Assembly (NCBI GenBank): GCA_011959105.1
Contig: BLLU01000179.1
Location: 62,001-126,000, forward strand
Length of the DNA stretch: 64,000 bases
Reading direction: 5' to 3'
DNA from: Lachnospiraceae bacterium
Lineage (GTDB): Bacteria; Bacillota; Clostridia; Lachnospirales; Lachnospiraceae
In this document: positions 52,502-61,285 of the stretch, in pieces
Numbering within the stretch: position 1 is the first letter of the stretch
How the letters are laid out: each line of letters opens with the position of its first letter
Position numbers and translations under genes: made by a program
The notes under the pieces: model-generated
What the model saw: the letters and a program-made list of their open reading frames with translations, nothing else
What the model was told of the DNA's origin: nothing
Databases searched by the model: none

Positions 52502-52589
52502 CCGGACCTTTAGAGGAGGCGAATCTCTCCTGAATGATGGAAGGAGAAGGAGCGGCAAGTCATCAAACGAAACAGGAGGTCACTTAATT

Positions 52590-54374
52590 ATGATGAGATC
52601 ACTTTTTTCTGGTGTGTCCGGACTTAAGACGCATCAGACCAGGATGGATGTTATCGGTAACAACATCGCCAATGTAAACACCACGGCGTATAAGTCCAGT
52701 TCCATGACATTCAGCGCGCTGATGAGCCAGACTACCAAGCAGGCCAGCGGTCCTAATGCGCTCACCGGTGTGGGCGGTACCAACGCCAGACAGATCGGAT
52801 TGGGCGTAAAGGCAGGCGCTATCAACACCAATATTACGGGCCAGGGTTCTGCCCAGTCCACCGGCAACCCTTTTGATATCATGATTACCGGAGAGGCTTT
52901 CTTCGTGGTGAACAATGGTGTATCCAACTACTTTACCAGGGACGGTTCTTTCTATGTGGACGGGGCCGGCAACCTGGCCATGACCAGCACAGGTTACAAT
53001 GTCATGGGATGGCAGGTGGATCCCGAAACACAGAATATAAAAAAGGATACGGTCACGGCTCTGCGGATTATGAACCAGGCTAATATGACCTATCCTCCCG
53101 AGGCTACTTCCCAGGCCACCATAGGCGGTGTTATTGACAGCAATGACAAGGATGTGAGCAGCCCCAACGGAAAGTCCATCAATCTGAGTTTCTACGATGC
53201 GCTGGGGTACCAGTATACCGCGAAACTCGTGGTGAAGCAGTCCGACAATCCTCATAAATTCAGTTTGGAACTGGATCGGATCATAGACTCTACGGGCAAG
53301 GATGTACGGGACCTGGAAGGCAATACGCTGAATGTTAAGGAACTTGTGAAGTTTTCCGACGCCTTGAGAGGTATAGACAAGACCACTAAACTGGGTATGG
53401 ATACCACTGCCTATAAATGGAACGGCCAGGTTTTGGAGACCACGGATACGCCTGCCGTGCCTTTGGCAGATTTAGCTCAGATGTTTGAAGCAAACGGTGA
53501 ATTGAAGGCACTGGATACAGAACTCACTATCAATGATAAGGATGGAAATCCCATCACCGTTGGGCAGGCTCTGGATAATATTGCCAAGGTTCATGGCTAT
53601 GAGGGGTCTACAGACGAATTCCTGAAACTGGGTATGAAGGTGGAGACGCCCAATGCAACCACCGGCGGAAACGATGTGACTTATGTATCCATGAAAACGC
53701 TGCTGTATAACTCCACCTCAAACACGGATCCTCAGTTCCCCAAGCTGGATGCCACCAATTCCAGCGTAGAGATGACAGCCTATGTGTTTGACGGTGTTGT
53801 GGTGAGTTACAATCCGGATACCGGCGTCTTTGACGGTCTGAACGGCGCGGGAGCCACCAACAGCACTTTTAACCTGAACTTCAGTGCGCTGGGCGGTAAT
53901 TTCTCCAATATCACAGTGGATATGTCCCAGAGTTCCAACTATGACAAGAAGGGGACATCCACCCTGGCCGCCACCAGCGGAGATAAGGGGGGAGTGGGAG
54001 CCGGACGCAGACTGGGCGAGATGATCGGTCTGACCATACAGGACAACGGTATGATCTATGCCACCTATGACAGCGGCATGACCAAGCTGCTGGGACAGAT
54101 TGCCACGGCCATGTTTGCCAATGCCTCCGGCTTGGAGAAGAGCGGCGACAATCTGTACTCCGCCACCTTGAACTCCGGTGAGTTTGACGGCATCGGCGTG
54201 GACATCACGGCGGACGGTGGTTATATGACCAGCGGCCAGTTGGAGATGAGTAATGTGGACCTGTCCTCCGAATTTACGGAGATGATCACTACTCAGAGAG
54301 GTTTCCAGGCCAACAGCCGCATTATCACTGTATCCGATACGCTGCTGGAAGAATTGACCAATCTTAAGAGATAA
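52590..54374 (+). CDS. flgE: Flagellar hook protein FlgE
   Basis: The main hook subunit, exported by the flagellar apparatus. 594 residues, longer than many FlgE. The N-terminal rod motif RSLFSGVSGLKTHQTRMDVIGNNIANVNTTAYKS and the C-terminal SNVDLSSEFTEMITTQRGFQANSRIITVSDTLLEELTNL form the D0 coiled coils. The middle has extra domains rich in Thr, Asn and Gly (D1/D2 and an insert at about 230-420). AGGAGG lies ten bases before the ATG at 52590. Confidence 0.96.
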   Translation: MMRSLFSGVSGLKTHQTRMDVIGNNIANVNTTAYKSSSMTFSALMSQTTKQASGPNALTGVGGTNARQIGLGVKAGAINTNITGQGSAQSTGNPFDIMITGEAFFVVNNGVSNYFTRDGSFYVDGAGNLAMTSTGYNVMGWQVDPETQNIKKDTVTALRIMNQANMTYPPEATSQATIGGVIDSNDKDVSSPNGKSINLSFYDALGYQYTAKLVVKQSDNPHKFSLELDRIIDSTGKDVRDLEGNTLNVKELVKFSDALRGIDKTTKLGMDTTAYKWNGQVLETTDTPAVPLADLAQMFEANGELKALDTELTINDKDGNPITVGQALDNIAKVHGYEGSTDEFLKLGMKVETPNATTGGNDVTYVSMKTLLYNSTSNTDPQFPKLDATNSSVEMTAYVFDGVVVSYNPDTGVFDGLNGAGATNSTFNLNFSALGGNFSNITVDMSQSSNYDKKGTSTLAATSGDKGGVGAGRRLGEMIGLTIQDNGMIYATYDSGMTKLLGQIATAMFANASGLEKSGDNLYSATLNSGEFDGIGVDITADGGYMTSGQLEMSNVDLSSEFTEMITTQRGFQANSRIITVSDTLLEELTNLKR

Positions 54375-54406
54375 TTTTATGATAGCTGGAAAGTAAATGC
54401 GCGGCA

Positions 54407-54445
54407 CAAAGGGGTTGTGCGCCAGAAATGGCTCACGCCCCTTTG
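54407..54445 (+). promoter_or_regulatory. Intercistronic hairpin between flgE and swrD
   Basis: CAAAGGGG (54407-54414) pairs with CCCCTTTG (54438-54445); inside, GTG, GCC, GGC and CAC pair to extend the stem around a small loop. No T-tract follows. It may help set a lower level of downstream genes relative to flgE. Confidence 0.6.
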
Positions 54446-54474
54446 AGTTGTGTCTTAAAAGGGGCAGAAAAGCG

Positions 54475-54663
54475 ATGATAGAGGTGACAAAATTAGGCGG
54501 GCAAAAAATTCTTGTGAACCCGGATTTGCTGGAAATAGTGGAAGAAACGCCTGATACGGTGGTTACTCTGACGACTGGAAAAAAAATAATTGTAAAAGAA
54601 AGTAGACAAGAGATAAAAAATCTAGTAAAATCATATAGAAAGGATATTTTTGCAGGTACATAA
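54475..54663 (+). CDS. swrD: SwrD/FlbD-family flagellar protein
   Basis: A 62-residue protein (IEVTKLGGQKILVNPDLLEIVEETPDTVVTLTTGKKIIVKES) that matches the SwrD (YlzI) family, which raises stator-driven torque in Bacillus. Its place between flgE and motA fits. The start at 54475 is chosen by family length. The gene is visibly AT-richer than its neighbours, with AAA, ATA and AGA codons, which is odd within this operon. Confidence 0.88.
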   Translation: MIEVTKLGGQKILVNPDLLEIVEETPDTVVTLTTGKKIIVKESRQEIKNLVKSYRKDIFAGT

Positions 54664-54691
54664 GTCTACGCAAAATGTTTAGGTGGTTGTT

Positions 54692-55480
54692 GTGGATATA
54701 GCTTCTCTTATCGGAATTATAATGTGCTTTGTCATGCTGGTGTACGGAATTATTTCCAACCATGCGGATATGATGACTTATCTGAATTTCCCTTCGGCGA
54801 TTATCACTTTCGGAGGTGCGATCTTCGCAACGATGCTCAGCTACTCCATGCAGGATTTCTTAAACAGCATGAAGAGTATCGGACTGATATTCAAAGCGTC
54901 GAAGATGAATACGTCGGAGATGATCAAGAGCATCATTGATCTGTCCAATGTAGCCCGTAAGGAAGGCCTGCTGTCCCTGGAGGAAGCGGCGGCGGACCTG
55001 GATGAACCCTTTTTGAAGAAGGGTATTTTACTGATTGTGGATGGCACGGATCCCGACCTGGTGCGGGGCATCATGGAGACGGAGCTGGTGAGTATAGAGG
55101 CCAGGCATAAGACGGTTATCAGTTTCTGGGAGGCGCTGGCAGCCATGGGTCCTGCCTGGGGTATGATCGGAACCCTGGTAGGACTGGTAAACATGTTGAA
55201 CAACATGAGCGATCCCAGCAGTATCGGTGGCGATATGGCGGTAGCCCTGATCACCACCCTGTATGGTTCGGTGCTGGCAAACTGGCTGTGTACGCCCGTG
55301 GCCGGCAAACTGAAAGCCCAAAACGCCCAGGAGATGCAGCTTAAGGAGATCATGGTGGAGGGCCTTCTGTCTATACAGGCGGGAGAGAACCCCCGTGTCA
55401 TCGAAGAAAAGCTGAAGTCCTTCCTCGCCCCGAAAGACAGGGTAACAGAGGGTGGAGATGAGGCAGGAGGTGAGGAGTAA
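54692..55480 (+). CDS. motA: Flagellar motor stator protein MotA
   Basis: Stator channel subunit. 262 residues with four membrane helices. The cytoplasmic loop reads ARKEGLLSLEEAAADLDEPFLKKGILLIVDGTDPDLVRGIM, with the Arg and Glu that meet FliG. The third and fourth helices contain AAMGPAWGMIGTLVGLVNML and MAVALITTLYGSVLANWL. The GTG start at 54692 has AGGTGG five bases upstream; GTG 54683 is in frame. The stop overlaps motB by one base. Confidence 0.93.
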   Translation: MDIASLIGIIMCFVMLVYGIISNHADMMTYLNFPSAIITFGGAIFATMLSYSMQDFLNSMKSIGLIFKASKMNTSEMIKSIIDLSNVARKEGLLSLEEAAADLDEPFLKKGILLIVDGTDPDLVRGIMETELVSIEARHKTVISFWEALAAMGPAWGMIGTLVGLVNMLNNMSDPSSIGGDMAVALITTLYGSVLANWLCTPVAGKLKAQNAQEMQLKEIMVEGLLSIQAGENPRVIEEKLKSFLAPKDRVTEGGDEAGGEE

Positions 55481-56322
55481 TGGCGAAGCGCAAGCCTGAG
55501 GATCCGCCCGCAGGGCTGGCCCCATGGATGGCGACATTCAGCGATTTGATGAACCTGTTGCTGTGCTTCTTCGTGCTGTTGTTTTCCATGTCCTCTATCA
55601 GTGAGGAGAAGTACAATCAGTTTGTGGCTTCCATGTCCTCCGCTTTCAGCATTCTGGACGGCGGCGCAACGGCCATCGGCGATGGCATCCTGATCAGCAA
55701 CGGTGTAAGCCAGCTTAACGAGTTGGATCAGTACATCAACAGTACCGGCAAGAATGCGGACAGCGATACGGACTCAGATCAGTTCGAGGAGTTTGAGGCC
55801 AACGGAGACGCTCAGGAGGAACTGTTTCAGAAGATGCAGGAAGTACTGGAGGAAGAGAACCTGAAGCAGAACGAGGAAGTGGCAGAGCGCATCACGGAAA
55901 TTGTCAACGAGGGCAATCTGGGGGAACAGATTGATGTGAATTTTACATCGGAATATATTCTTCTGTCTCTGAAAGGTGCTTTTCTGTTTGACTCGGGCAA
56001 GGCGGTGATTCGATCCGAAGCCTATCCGGCGCTGGAGCGGGTGGGCGTGATACTGGAACGGTACGCCGGGAGTGTGATCGAGGTGGAGGGACATACGGAC
56101 AATGTGCCCATGCACAATGCGCAGTTTGCCAATAACAATGAACTCAGCAGCGCCAGGGCATTATCCGTGTTTGACTACCTGATGGAAAACACTTCTTTGG
56201 ATCCGGCCATGATCAAGCACTCCGGCAGGGGTGAGTATGTGCCGGTAGCCGACAATGGAACAGATGCCGGCAGGGCGAAGAACAGAAGGGTTGAGATCAG
56301 GATTTACAATCCGGCTGTATAA
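55480..56322 (+). CDS. motB: Flagellar motor stator protein MotB
   Basis: The peptidoglycan-anchored stator subunit. 280 residues: a single N-terminal membrane helix with the ion-binding Asp22 (TFSDLMNLLLCFFVLLFSMS), a Glu/Asp-rich linker and a C-terminal OmpA-like domain (FLFDSGKAVIRSEAYPALERVG ... VEGHTDNVPMHNAQF ... SSARALSVFDYLM ... NRRVEIRIY). The ion type (H+ or Na+) cannot be told reliably here. It overlaps motA by one base. Confidence 0.94.
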   Translation: MAKRKPEDPPAGLAPWMATFSDLMNLLLCFFVLLFSMSSISEEKYNQFVASMSSAFSILDGGATAIGDGILISNGVSQLNELDQYINSTGKNADSDTDSDQFEEFEANGDAQEELFQKMQEVLEEENLKQNEEVAERITEIVNEGNLGEQIDVNFTSEYILLSLKGAFLFDSGKAVIRSEAYPALERVGVILERYAGSVIEVEGHTDNVPMHNAQFANNNELSSARALSVFDYLMENTSLDPAMIKHSGRGEYVPVADNGTDAGRAKNRRVEIRIYNPAV

Positions 56323-56352
56323 TTTATGAAAGAGAAAGGGACGGTTTTTGCA

Positions 56353-56877
56353 ATGAAGAAGAATTTACTGTCAGTTTTAGTGCTGGCCCTTGTGCTGGTA
56401 AACGTGATCCTGTCTGCGGTGATGATGTTCAGCGTTCTGAGCACCAATAAGAAGACTGCGGCGCTGGTGAACAGCGTGGCGTCCATCTTAAGTCTGGAAC
56501 TGGAGAAGCCCGGTTCGGAAGAGGCGAAGCAAGTGCCCATGTCAGATCTGGCTTTCTGGAATCTGGAGGGCAAGATGACCATTCCTCTAAAAAACGAGGA
56601 GGGGGATGACAAACCTCACTATATCGTTTTTGACGGGGTGGCTTTCTCCATGAATACCAAGGAGAAAGGATATAAGACTTATGGAGAAGATGTTTCGGCG
56701 GGCAACTATGCCAGTGTGATCAAGGACGAGATCACCAGCGTGGTGAGCAGCTATACCGTGGAGGAATGTACCAACAACTTTGAGGAGATCAGGGAAGAGA
56801 TTCTCAAAAGGGTACAGGGACTTTTTGACAAAGAGTTTATATATAGTGTGGCCATCAGCGGCAGACAGATACAGTAA
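56353..56877 (+). CDS. fliL: Flagellar basal body-associated protein FliL
   Basis: A stator-associated membrane protein of about 174 residues. An N-terminal helix (LLSVLVLALVLVNVILSAVMMFSVL) is followed by an exported domain that ends VVSSYTVEECTNNFEEIREEILKRVQGLFDKEFIYSVAISGRQIQ, typical of FliL (SFD-type end). The start at 56353 (MKKNLLSV) is chosen from family resemblance; an ATG at 56326, three bases after motB, is the alternative. Neither has a strong ribosome site, so the start is uncertain. Confidence 0.85.
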   Translation: MKKNLLSVLVLALVLVNVILSAVMMFSVLSTNKKTAALVNSVASILSLELEKPGSEEAKQVPMSDLAFWNLEGKMTIPLKNEEGDDKPHYIVFDGVAFSMNTKEKGYKTYGEDVSAGNYASVIKDEITSVVSSYTVEECTNNFEEIREEILKRVQGLFDKEFIYSVAISGRQIQ

Positions 56878-56919
56878 TCGCCTCCGTCAGAAGGTAGAGC
56901 AGACTGGAGGTGAGAAAAT

Positions 56920-57900
56920 TTGGGCGAGGTATTATCGCAAAATGAGATAGACAATCTACTGGCAGCGTTGTCAGCCGGTGAACTGGATGTGGATAAGATG
57001 CAGGACGAGGAGGAAAAGCCGGTAAAGAATTATGATTTTAACCGGCCGGCCAAGTTTTCCAAGGAGCATCTGCGCACGCTTGAGATTATCTATGAGCACT
57101 ATGGCAGGCTGATTTCCACCAACTTGCCCGTGTATTTGCGCAAAAACGTGCAGGTATCGGTGTCCAGTTCCGAGACAGTTACATTTTCGGAGTTCAGCAA
57201 TGCGTTATCCAATCCGGTTATATTGGGGATTTTGAACTTTCAGCCCCTGAACGGAAATATTATTATAGAATTGTCCACAAACCTGGGATATGCCATGATC
57301 GACCGCATGTTGGGGGGCAGCGGCGTGCCTCTTGAGAAAAGCAGAGGCTTTTCGGAGATAGAGACGACCATTATCGAGAAGATGATGGTGCTGTTCACGC
57401 AGTTGATGCGGGATCCCTGGAAAAATGTAATCGAGATAGCACCTATGCTGAGCAGGCTGGAAACCAATCCCCAGTTTGCCCAGATAGTGGCCCCCACGGA
57501 CATGACGGCCATCGTCACGCTGAACATGAAGATCGGCGACGTGGAGGGATATATTAACATCTGTCTCCCGTTCCCCACGCTGGAGGACATCATGGATAAG
57601 CTGAATACCAAGTATTGGTATTCGACCATGCAGGAGAACCGCGATCAGAATTATGAGGAATATATTGAAGCACTGATCCGCAAGGTAGACATACCCGTTA
57701 AGGCGGTGCTGGGCAAGAGCAATATTTCCGTGTCTGACTTCCTGGGCCTGCAGGTAGGAGACTGTATTCGGTTGAATACCAAGGTAGACAGTGAGATGGA
57801 TGTATATGTGGGTAACATCAAAAAATTTACAGCACTCCCCGGGGCAAACAATGACGCCTACGCAGTGCGGGTCACCAGGGTGATCCATGAAGACGATTAG
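56920..57900 (+). CDS. fliM: Flagellar motor switch protein FliM
   Basis: The C-ring switch protein that binds CheY-P. 326 residues. The N-terminal CheY-binding peptide is VLSQNEIDNLLAALS. The middle CheC-like part includes KEHLRTLEIIYEHYGRLISTNLPVYLRK and GGSGVPLEKSRGFSEIE; the end is the SpoA-type domain (VKAVLGKSNISVSDFLGLQVGDCIRLNTKVD). The start is TTG 56920, with GGAGGTGA six bases upstream. Confidence 0.95.
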   Translation: MGEVLSQNEIDNLLAALSAGELDVDKMQDEEEKPVKNYDFNRPAKFSKEHLRTLEIIYEHYGRLISTNLPVYLRKNVQVSVSSSETVTFSEFSNALSNPVILGILNFQPLNGNIIIELSTNLGYAMIDRMLGGSGVPLEKSRGFSEIETTIIEKMMVLFTQLMRDPWKNVIEIAPMLSRLETNPQFAQIVAPTDMTAIVTLNMKIGDVEGYINICLPFPTLEDIMDKLNTKYWYSTMQENRDQNYEEYIEALIRKVDIPVKAVLGKSNISVSDFLGLQVGDCIRLNTKVDSEMDVYVGNIKKFTALPGANNDAYAVRVTRVIHEDD

Positions 57901-57930
57901 CGGTGGGGAAGGTTTTGACAGGAAAAAAAG

Positions 57931-57948
57931 GCTGCCGTCAGGGGCAGC
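57931..57948 (+). promoter_or_regulatory. Small hairpin between fliM and fliY
   Basis: GCTGCC (57931-57936) and GGCAGC (57943-57948) with a 6-base loop, five bases before the fliY ribosome site. Could affect fliY translation. Confidence 0.4.
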
Positions 57949-57963
57949 AGAATGGAGGAAGAC

Positions 57964-59316
57964 ATGGATGGAGATGGAATGCTGTCACAAGACGAGATCA
58001 ATGCCCTGTTAAACGGCATGGACTTGTCTGACGATGGTGGGAATAGCGGCAATGCCCCTGCAGACTCCGGCTCCAATGCGGCAGGCAATCCGGGAGGCCA
58101 ATCAGAAGTTGTGGATGACACCCTGTTAACGGAGGTGGAGAAGGATGCGATTGGCGAGGTAGCCAATATCAGCATGGGCTCATCGGCGACCACCCTCTAT
58201 TCACTGGTCAATAAAAAAGTAAATATTACCACTCCCGTGGTATCTCTGGCCAGATGGAAGAGTATGCTTGACGAGTACGAAAGACCCTGTGTGTTCATTC
58301 AGATCAAATATACGCAGGGACTGGATGGGACCAACATCCTGGTGCTGAAAGACAGGGATGTGAAGATCATTACTGACCTGATGATGGGCGGCGATGGCAC
58401 CAATGTAGATGGGGGAGAGATTACGGAACTGCATCTCAGCGCCATATCCGAGGCCATGAACCAGATGATGGGTTCGTCGGCTACATCGCTTTCTACCATG
58501 TTGGGAACCATGATCGACATCAGTCCGCCAAGTGCCAATCTGTTGGATCTGGCAGATTATGCGGACGGCGCGGAATTGTCTCCTTTTCTGGGCGGCACTT
58601 TTGTGAAAGTCAGGTTTTCCATGCAGATTGGCGACCTGGTGGACAGCAATATCATGCAGCTGTACCCTGTTGAGTTCGCCAAGAATATTGTGAATACTTT
58701 CATGGGTGCGCAGATGGGTGATTCTGAACCGGAACCCGCACCGACACCGGCGCCACAACCGGCAATGCAGCCTCAGCAGGGTATGGATCCCCAGATGATG
58801 GGAATGCAGCCCCAGATGGGTATGAATCCCCAGATGATGGGAATGCAGCCCCAGATGGGTATGGATCCCCAGATGATGGGAATGCAGCCCCAGATGGGCA
58901 TGAATCCTCAGATGATGGGAATGCAGCCCCAGATGGGCATGAATCCCCAGATGATGGGAATGCAGCCTCAGATGGGTATGAATGCCTATGGGTACAACCC
59001 TTACGGGCAGATGATGCAGAACGTCAACGTCCAACCGGCGCAGTTCCAGAGTTTTTCCGGAGACTTGGGTGCGATGGCCAGCAACGAGAATATAGGGCTG
59101 ATCATGGATGTGCCTCTGGAAGTCACCGTGGAACTGGGCAGGACCACCAAGTCGATTTCAGATATTCTGGATTTCGCACCGGGTACGATCATTGAACTCA
59201 ACAGGATTGCCGGTGAACCTATAGATGTACTGGTCAATGGCAAGTTTGTAGCAAAGGGCGAAGTCGTAGTGATAGAAGAGTGTTTCGGTATCAAGGTTAC
59301 CGAGATAATCAAATAA
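57964..59316 (+). CDS. fliY: FliY: CheC-like phosphatase plus FliN switch domain with tandem-repeat linker
   Basis: A 450-residue C-ring protein of the FliY type. An N-terminal CheY-binding-like peptide (MLSQDEINALLNG) is followed by a CheC-like domain with both phosphatase motifs intact (GEVANISMG; SEAMNQMMG). Then comes a Pro/Gln/Met-rich linker with six 13-residue units (MQPQMGM-PQMMG), and the C-terminal FliN/SpoA domain (IMDVPLEVTVELGRTTKSISDILDFAPGTIIELNRIAGEPIDVLVNG). It should remove phosphate from CheY-P at the switch. The ATG at 57964 has GGAGG five bases upstream; ATG 57952 is also in frame. Confidence 0.93.
   Translation: MDGDGMLSQDEINALLNGMDLSDDGGNSGNAPADSGSNAAGNPGGQSEVVDDTLLTEVEKDAIGEVANISMGSSATTLYSLVNKKVNITTPVVSLARWKSMLDEYERPCVFIQIKYTQGLDGTNILVLKDRDVKIITDLMMGGDGTNVDGGEITELHLSAISEAMNQMMGSSATSLSTMLGTMIDISPPSANLLDLADYADGAELSPFLGGTFVKVRFSMQIGDLVDSNIMQLYPVEFAKNIVNTFMGAQMGDSEPEPAPTPAPQPAMQPQQGMDPQMMGMQPQMGMNPQMMGMQPQMGMDPQMMGMQPQMGMNPQMMGMQPQMGMNPQMMGMQPQMGMNAYGYNPYGQMMQNVNVQPAQFQSFSGDLGAMASNENIGLIMDVPLEVTVELGRTTKSISDILDFAPGTIIELNRIAGEPIDVLVNGKFVAKGEVVVIEECFGIKVTEIIK
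58765..58998 (+). repeat. 39-base in-frame tandem repeat in fliY
   Basis: Six 39-base units (starts 58765, 58804, 58843, 58882, 58921, 58960), nearly identical at the DNA level; the first carries a Gln for Met change and the last is degenerate. Each encodes MQPQMGMNPQMMG or the same with Asp. Such near-identity suggests recent expansion and possible length variation. Confidence 0.95.
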
Positions 59317-59346
59317 GCAAACATATCACAGAAAATGGAGGAAGAT

Positions 59347-59709
59347 ATGGCTAAAAACATTTTGATTTGTGACGATGCGGCGTTCATGAGGATGATGATC
59401 AAGGATATCCTGAGTAAGAATGGCTATAATGTAGTTGGAGAGGCCGAGAACGGTGCAAAGGCCGTGGAGAAGTATGCTGAGTTAAAGCCGGATCTGGTGC
59501 TGATGGATATCACCATGCCGGAGATGGACGGCATTGCTGCCTTAAAGTCAATCAAGTCTTCTGATCCCGGTGCCACCGTGATCATGTGTTCCGCTATGGG
59601 ACAGCAGGCCATGGTTATTGAGTCTATCCAGGCGGGAGCTAAGGACTTCATTGTGAAGCCTTTCCAGCCTGACCGGGTAATTGAGGCTGTTAAGAAGGTA
59701 GTGGGTTGA
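59347..59709 (+). CDS. cheY: Chemotaxis response regulator CheY
   Basis: A single-domain receiver of 120 residues. The acidic pair lies in ILICDDAAFM, the phospho-acceptor Asp in LVLMDITMPEMDG, Ser in MCSAMGQ and Lys in IVKPF. Its place after fliY, as in Bacillus, supports the CheY call. The start at 59347 follows GGAGG; an ATG at 59335 is in frame. The stop overlaps fliO by one base. Confidence 0.94.
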   Translation: MAKNILICDDAAFMRMMIKDILSKNGYNVVGEAENGAKAVEKYAELKPDLVLMDITMPEMDGIAALKSIKSSDPGATVIMCSAMGQQAMVIESIQAGAKDFIVKPFQPDRVIEAVKKVVG

Positions 59710-60122
59710 TGCTGCTTACGGGTATGGACAGTTATGCGCAATTAATCACTGTGCTGGTGGTTTTTGTTGTAGTGCTGGCAATAGCGGCGGTTGTGACCAA
59801 ATACATTGCCCGATATCAGAAATCCCTGGGATCGGGGAGCAATGTGGAAGTGCTGGAAACCGCCCAGATTGCCACAGGTAAATACATTCAGCTTGTACGG
59901 CTTGGGGAAACCTACGCCGCCGTTGCTGTGTGCAAGGACACGGTGACTATGTTGTGCCAGATCCCGGAAGAACAGATTGTCAGGAAGGATATGGTGCAGG
60001 AGATGAAGTTCAGGGAACTTCTGAGCGGTGTACTGCGCCGAGAGCAAGTTCCGCAGCATGAGGAGGACGCCCTGCGGAAGCCGGAGGGAGAACAGACGGA
60101 TGGTTTTGACCAGGAACAATAG
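59709..60122 (+). CDS. fliO: Flagellar biosynthetic protein FliO/FliZ
   Basis: Helps assemble the FliP complex of the export gate. 137 residues: an N-terminal membrane helix (LITVLVVFVVVLAIAAVVTKYIARY) and a small cytoplasmic domain (VEVLETAQIATGKYIQLVRLGETYAAVAVCKDTVTML), then a charged tail. The ATG at 59709 overlaps the cheY stop; ATG 59724 is another option. The end overlaps the fliP start by 23 bases. Confidence 0.88.
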   Translation: MLLTGMDSYAQLITVLVVFVVVLAIAAVVTKYIARYQKSLGSGSNVEVLETAQIATGKYIQLVRLGETYAAVAVCKDTVTMLCQIPEEQIVRKDMVQEMKFRELLSGVLRREQVPQHEEDALRKPEGEQTDGFDQEQ

Positions 60123-60975
60123 TAAGAGGAAAAGGAATATCTTACATTTAATATGCCTGCTGATTACGGTAGGCATATTGTGTATTCATACCTCCGTCAC
60201 AGTTTATGCCACGGAGAGCCAGGATCCTGAATCCACGGAGGATTCCACGATCCGCTACGGGGCGGGGGAAGCCCAGACGCCGGAGGAACTGGAACAGTTG
60301 AACGTGCAGAACGGTTTCAGCATCATTGTGGATAACGGCAATGGGCAGGTGAACGGAATGTTGCGGATTTTTATTATCCTGACGCTGATCTCGCTGGCTC
60401 CTACGCTGTTACTGATGCTGACAGCATATACCCGGGTTATCATTGTGCTGCATTTCACCAGGGCGGCGCTGAATACCCAGACCGCACCCCCTAACCAGGT
60501 GCTCATCGGGATTGCGCTGTTTTTAACGCTCTTTATTATGCAGCCCACGCTGCAGCGGGTCTACGATGAGGCCCTGGTGCCCTTTGACGAGGGGACCATC
60601 ACCCAGGAGGAGGCATTTGAAGCAGGGATGCAGCCTTTCCGGGAATTCATGTACCGGGAGACGCTGACCAAGGATGTGGATCTATTCATGAATATTGCGG
60701 GGCAGGAATGGGACGGGGAAACGCTCTCCGAAATTCCCATTTCCATACTGATTCCCAGCTTTATCATAGGGGAACTGCGGCAGGCATTTTTTATGGGATT
60801 TATTATTTATATCCCCTTTATTGTCATCGACATGGTGGTGGCTTCCACTCTTATGAGTATGGGCATGATGATGCTGCCGCCCACAACGATTTCCATGCCA
60901 TTCAAGATTCTGCTGTTTGTGCTGGCGGACGGTTGGAGCCTGGTGATCATGAATTTGGTGGAAACCTTTTATTAG
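60100..60975 (+). CDS. fliP: Flagellar type III export gate protein FliP
   Basis: A core gate subunit. 291 residues: an N-terminal hydrophobic signal (HLICLLITVGILCIHTSVTVYA), a spacer, and the conserved membrane part (LTLISLAPTLLLMLTAYTRVIIVLHFTRAALNTQTAPPNQVLIGIALFLTLFIMQP ... FIIYIPFIVIDMVVASTLMSMGMMMLPPTTISMPFKILLFVLADGW). The start at 60100 has GGAGGGAG about ten bases upstream. Confidence 0.95.
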   Translation: MVLTRNNSKRKRNILHLICLLITVGILCIHTSVTVYATESQDPESTEDSTIRYGAGEAQTPEELEQLNVQNGFSIIVDNGNGQVNGMLRIFIILTLISLAPTLLLMLTAYTRVIIVLHFTRAALNTQTAPPNQVLIGIALFLTLFIMQPTLQRVYDEALVPFDEGTITQEEAFEAGMQPFREFMYRETLTKDVDLFMNIAGQEWDGETLSEIPISILIPSFIIGELRQAFFMGFIIYIPFIVIDMVVASTLMSMGMMMLPPTTISMPFKILLFVLADGWSLVIMNLVETFY

Positions 60976-61007
60976 CTTGCTGTTTCTTATAAAGGAGTGT
61001 GGTATAA

Positions 61008-61280
61008 ATGACTGTGGAAGGAGTGGCGGAGATTGCCGGCAGGGCGTTGATGTTGATTATCAAGGTATCCATGCCTTTGCTGCTGGTTTCCCTGTGTATC
61101 GGTCTGCTGGTCAGTATTTTCCAGACCGTGACCTCCATACAGGAGCAGACATTAACCTTTGTGCCCAAGATTATAGGTGTTTTTGTGGCGCTGATTCTTC
61201 TGGGGCCATGGATGATGAATGCCATGGTGGAGTTTATGACACAGCTTTGGTCCAATTTCAGCTTGTATATCAGCGGGTGA
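61008..61280 (+). CDS. fliQ: Flagellar type III export gate protein FliQ
   Basis: A 90-residue two-helix membrane protein (ALMLIIKVSMPLLLVSLCIGLLVSIFQTVTSIQEQTLTFVPKIIGVFVALILLGPWMMN). The VSIFQ-TSIQEQTL-FVPKI segment is the family signature. AAAGGAG lies upstream. It follows fliP by 32 bases. Confidence 0.95.
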   Translation: MTVEGVAEIAGRALMLIIKVSMPLLLVSLCIGLLVSIFQTVTSIQEQTLTFVPKIIGVFVALILLGPWMMNAMVEFMTQLWSNFSLYISG

Positions 61281-61285
61281 GGTAG

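Noticed and set aside
58765..58998. Tandem repeat considered as a CRISPR array
   Set aside because: Units are contiguous, in frame and have no spacers; it codes for a protein linker.
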